Of a stretch of 64,000 bases of DNA, positions 59,893-64,000 are shown piece by piece. The stretch spans positions 434,001-498,000 of the forward strand of contig JASFXZ010000040.1 of the NCBI GenBank assembly GCA_032209605.1, written 5' to 3'. Positions within the stretch are counted from its first letter, which is position 1. Each line of letters starts with the position of its first letter. A model generated the notes under the pieces. It searched no databases, was not told where the DNA came from, and worked only from the letters and a program-made list of their open reading frames with translations. A program made the position numbers and the translations under genes. This DNA comes from Mactromeris polynyma. Taxonomy: Eukaryota > Mollusca > Bivalvia > Venerida > Mactridae.

Positions 59893-62640
59893 TCACAATT
59901 GGAAGACCCAAACGCATTATAATGCACCAGTTTTCTTCGGATGAAGATTGCCGTTATAACATGTACATTCAATATGTATCTTCATTTCAACATCTTTTGT
60001 CTCTGAGCAAAGTACGGAGTAGTATTCATACGCGAATCGATGTATTTAACCAGTAAATTACTGAGTGAACAAATTCGTAAATACAATATATGCTCAAAAT
60101 GAAGCAGCATTGAAATGCAGTATACACGACGGCGATTTATCTGGGAACTATTACATCATTTAACGCCATGCTCTTTGTTGGAACGTTCAGTGAATCTCGA
60201 TCTATTTCTTTTTCATATGGAATCGACCGAGTTGTAACAAGTCTGGGGTTAATGCATGTATAAGTAACGTAAAATCATAAACACCTGCGAACTAATATAA
60301 ATACTTGTCACACCATTTTTGCCGCAGACGACATTTAATATGTATACATACACGAAATAAAGCATGCCACTTCCCGAAATGTAAAACGTTAACTCAATAT
60401 GCATTATTATCAGAAATAACGAATTCATGTAGATCTAGTAACAAATTGGTTGAACATTACGATTGATAATTGCCAAACAATAATGAAACTAATTTCCTGC
60501 GTGTAATGTCATTGTGGCGGTGATGCGCTCCTGTTTATATAATAAGCCAGAAAAAGAAATGTTTGTTCAAAAATGCTGTGTGTAACTGCAGTTTTGGAAG
60601 CGAATCAAAGATTCTATGAGTAATAGTGAGATAACATCCCTCCGAATCATTTAATGTAATACAATACTGTAAAACACTGTTGGGAGAAAGCTAATATAAA
60701 TGCATTATCGACAATTACGCCGTTAAACATGTCCATCAACATTATAAAACCAAAACACATATTTGAGCGTACAAGTCTTGAAAATCCTACACGAATTCTC
60801 ATTTCGAAGCGTCAGTTACCACGCCATCCGTTTGTTTTGTACAAGTTCTCGGAACGCAATTTGTAAATAACTGTCGCTGAAACTTGACTATTTATACATA
60901 CATACAACTATGTCTCAGTTTATTAGTCCAGTCTAAAAAGTAAAACACACAAGTCAGATGACATCATCCGGGCGCTACGTGAACATGCTTACAACATAAT
61001 TTAATCACGACATGCCGGCGTACAAGCTAAACGCTAATTCGAAAATACTTTGTTATAATATTTATAGATGTTGATGTTTTGCGCATATCAGAACAGTAAA
61101 TTTTACTTTATTTCAGTCATTAAACGCAGCAATATGTACCGATATAACGGAAGACGGATATTTTCTAATGTATTTGTAATATTTATTGTATTGCCTAAAG
61201 AAAACACTCAAATTTCTATTTTAAAGCAATAATATCATGACTGTGTATTTTTGTGGTATCCAATCACTTCATAATTATACATTAGCTAAAAGCAATTCGT
61301 ATACATGATTTAAACACATGACGGACAAAATAAACAATGTTATATCCATAGAAATCTTAGCGTTTATGTATGTGTATAACATTTCAATGTAATCTCAGCT
61401 GAATTAAAAATACCCTGTTATAAACAGTATGGAAAAAAGAAGACAAACTCCAATGTTTGCAACGCGTGTCGTATAATGTTTAGGAGTAGCGTTTTAAACA
61501 GGCCATAACTGAAATAAAAAAAACCGAGTACAATTTTCGTTTCTTGCTTAATATTTGTCATTTCAAAATATTATACATTCTGATAACCTGATAGCCAACT
61601 TCGGTGTAATAGTGAGAGAAGAACAGAGTTCTTAGAACACTTTGATATACCATTATTATACATTCACAATTTATTTTCCTAATTACATTTTTGCAATACA
61701 AAGTTATCATTACTGAAGCCTTCTGTAATTTTCTCGTACCACCCATTGTATGCTATATATTATGTTATGTTTTCAATGGATATTTGCATGAATAAGGATA
61801 TTAAGAACATACACTTCATTGAAACTGGTTAAATAGCCATAAGCACATTGTAATTAAAAATAATGATATTGTTAGTATCAATACTGTAGAAACCACAGTA
61901 AGATTTTATTCTTTCAACATTTATACGATTCCTGACTCGTGTAGTGTATGGTTTATAATAACCCTATACTGTATGACAATGGTAATTTACATGTCATATT
62001 TGAATAACTATAGTTTCAAAGATATAACATCTTCTGTATACTTTTCCATTTCGATGAAACAATATGTTTTCCAGGATTACCGAAATGAATTACATACAAG
62101 GTAATCTAAAGAGCCAACGTGGCAGTGCTAAAACACAATCATCGCCTTTTAATTTTATTTTTATGTTTAATGTTAACCATTTAAAGTTATACCATGCTCA
62201 TTTTTTGTTCTTTTGTTTAATTAACCAAACATGAAAAATATATTTCCTATGGTTAAAACATCACTAAACATGCATTTATAAAGAATGAACTCATAATGTT
62301 TTAATCCATATTTGTTGAAGAAAGATGTTTGTACATCATAGAATTTAAAACAACTTTCAGTTTTTTTAACAATCGGGCTATTTTACAGGTTTTGACTAAG
62401 TAATATGATAAAAAAAATAGTTTTTCAATCGGTTTTTATTGCAATGGCTCTTATTAGAGATGTTTAGCCAATGTACCAACAATACTGGATTAAGCCAATT
62501 CAAACATTTTATGTTCAGATGAGCCAGAAGCATCTTTAATTAAACTAACATGCAGCATCGATTCGTGGTTTTCGTTACGTGATCATTTCTGATTTCGTTA
62601 GGGATGCTGTCTTGTATAGTTTCCTTCATAATCACTCTGG
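59893..62640. other. Non-coding stretch
   Basis: AT-rich, with no coding exon, RNA gene or mobile element that I can support. Confidence 0.45.
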
Positions 62641-63145
62641 ATTTGTTTTTGTGTACCATCACTGTGTTTGCCTGCCGGTCCGTTATGGTTTTGTTTTTGT
62701 GTAACACCACTGTGTGTGCCTCCATGACCGTAATGGTTCTGTTTTTGTGTAACACCACTGTGTGTGCCTCCATGACCGTAATGGTTCTGTTTTTGTGTAA
62801 CACCACTGTGTGTGCCTCCATGACCGTAATGGTTCTGTTTTTGTGTAACACCACTGTGTGTGCCTCCATGACCGTTATGGTTCTGTTTTTATGTTACACC
62901 ACTGTGTGTGCCTCCATGACCGTAATGATTCTGTTTTTATGTTACACCACTGTGTGTGCCTCCATGACCGTAATGGTTTGGTTTTGTGTAACACCACTGT
63001 GTGTGCCTCCATGACCGTAATGGTTTGGTTTTGTGGACCATCACGTTATGTGCCTCCAAGTCCGGTTTGGTTTTGTTTTGTGTACCATCACGTAATGTGC
63101 CTCCAGGTCCGTTTGTTTTGTTTTTGTCTTTCTCCATGCGTGTGC
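62641..63145. repeat. 48-bp minisatellite, about ten units
   Basis: The unit is CCGTAATGGTTCTGTTTTTG TGTAACACCACTGTGTGTGC CTCCATGA. The outer units are degenerate. Because 48 is divisible by 3, frames remain open on both strands (16-residue repeats such as VMVLFLCNTTVCASMT). No start context, splice or signal argues for a real protein. Confidence 0.92.
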
Positions 63146-63729
63146 CTCCTACTAAATATTTGTCAAGAAATGTCGCTAGAGGTTCTGTTTTGTTAATGAA
63201 GCCTCTCCACCATGCCCTGCATGTTGTCTATTTCATTGTTAATTGTTTCAAGAAAGTATTGATATTATTGTTCTTGTCTAGTATATCTCATTTGTTAGTT
63301 TTGGAATAATATCAAGTTGAAATATTAAGTTGTGTGTCAGTGAAATTACATATCGTGGCATTGCAGAGATGATGAACACCATGTGATACAGAAGTCGTCT
63401 GCCATAGTGTGTAAAACAATAATAATTGAAATTTTCTCTCATTTCTCTTAATGACCAAATTATCGACTGAAAAACCATACGTCAAAGAAATTAGAATTAA
63501 ACGTCTTATTTCATTAGTAGGTCTAGATAGTCGTTTGTGTCGTTAATCTAGGAACTAACGTTATATGTTGGAAATCAATGACCATCAGCGAAGTGTGAGG
63601 TTAGCTAGCTGTTAAATCGATTTAAACTCCCAGTATTTTTTCTTACAATTCCAAGACTGTACTTCGCTTTATGGTTATTTCTTTTTGTGTTTTAAATGTA
63701 TGTTATATTTCCCTTTCCCCTGTGCAATT

Positions 63730-64000
63730 CTTTCACTTTGCATAGTGTTCATTTTATTTTCTGCCCAGTTTCGGCCTATTGTTGCCAGCTGTCTTGATAT
63801 GTCCTGTGTATCTTTTCCATCCATTAATTCAACCCTTCACTGTTTGTCCCCTTTTATTCTTCTAGTTATTCCTTATGGTCAACCAGGCCATTCATTGTGC
63901 GTCTGTTCCCTTACATACGTACCATTTAATCTCCTCAAGTGCCTTATGTTTTGTGGATTATTGTTTTCACGGAGGCACTGCCTTGTGGACTCATATGTGG
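63730..64000 (+). mobile_element. Dispersed repeat, copy d, running off the window end
   Basis: TTTCGGCCTATTGTTGCCAG CTGTCTTGATATGTCCTGTG, GTCCCCTTTTATTCTTCTAG, CTCAAGTGCCTTATGTTTTG TGG and ACGGAGGCACTGCCTTGTGG are shared with copies a-c. The final GTAGCAAC end would lie beyond 64000. Confidence 0.7.

Noticed and set aside
62540..63014. Repeat proteins MEAHTVVLHKNRTITV / VMVLFLCNTTVCASMT
   Set aside because: Open on both strands only because the unit is 48 bp; no gene signals.
1..64000. CRISPR array, prophage, operon or bacterial defence system
   Set aside because: All tandem arrays are spacerless satellites, and the gene structure is that of an intron-containing animal genome.

Overview
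The window looks like nuclear DNA of a lophotrochozoan animal, most likely a marine bivalve mollusc. The DNA is AT-rich, genes are split by GT-AG introns, and the gene families are metazoan (DC-STAMP/DCST, C6orf62, rhodopsin-class neuropeptide receptor). The repeat content (decayed and near-intact LINEs, tRNA-derived SINEs, many MITEs, several satellites) is of the kind common in bivalve genomes. The species is inferred from style only. No bacterial, phage, CRISPR or operon structure is present. All calls were made by reading translations, splice signals and repeats by eye; no database search was run. || Layout. (1) 0.9-7.1 kb, minus strand: a DC-STAMP-domain multi-pass membrane protein with a C-terminal eight-cysteine RING-like end (exons 4767-3836, 3213-3143, 2079-942). 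Two more exons upstream (5351-5112 and an SH3-domain exon 7121-6911) join it in perfect phase, so the gene may encode an unusual SH3 + DC-STAMP protein. (2) 7.1-14.1 kb: intergenic, with degenerate tandem repeats, a tRNA-Lys-like half, a minisatellite and a 932-bp element with 25-bp perfect terminal inverted repeats flanked by TA. (3) 14.15-18.79 kb, minus strand: a complete six-exon orthologue of human C6orf62 (DUF4566), 229 codons, all introns phase 0, with a BED-finger transposon relic in intron 3 and a dispersed repeat abutting the last acceptor. (4) 19.4-22.2 kb: a decayed non-LTR retrotransposon. (5) 22.4-23.36 kb: thirty 32-bp satellite units. (6) 27.9-28.3 kb, plus strand: the first coding exon of an orexin/allatotropin-receptor-like GPCR; no second exon was found in the rest of the window. 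(7) 28.3-44.5 kb: repeat-rich DNA with two pogo/Tigger-style MITE types, a 310-bp perfect pentanucleotide array, a tRNA-derived SINE and several hairpins. (8) 44.5-46.6 kb: a 5'-truncated LINE with an open reverse transcriptase reading frame. (9) 46.6-64 kb: non-coding, with a second copy of the TATATGAGCGC MITE, a possible piggyBac relic, a 1.15-kb 25-bp satellite with dimeric higher-order structure, a 48-bp minisatellite and copies of a dispersed repeat family. || The three host genes have no evident functional link. The items most worth following up are the possible SH3-DC-STAMP fusion, the repeat-abutting last splice acceptor of the C6orf62 homologue, and the uncharacterised TIR elements.
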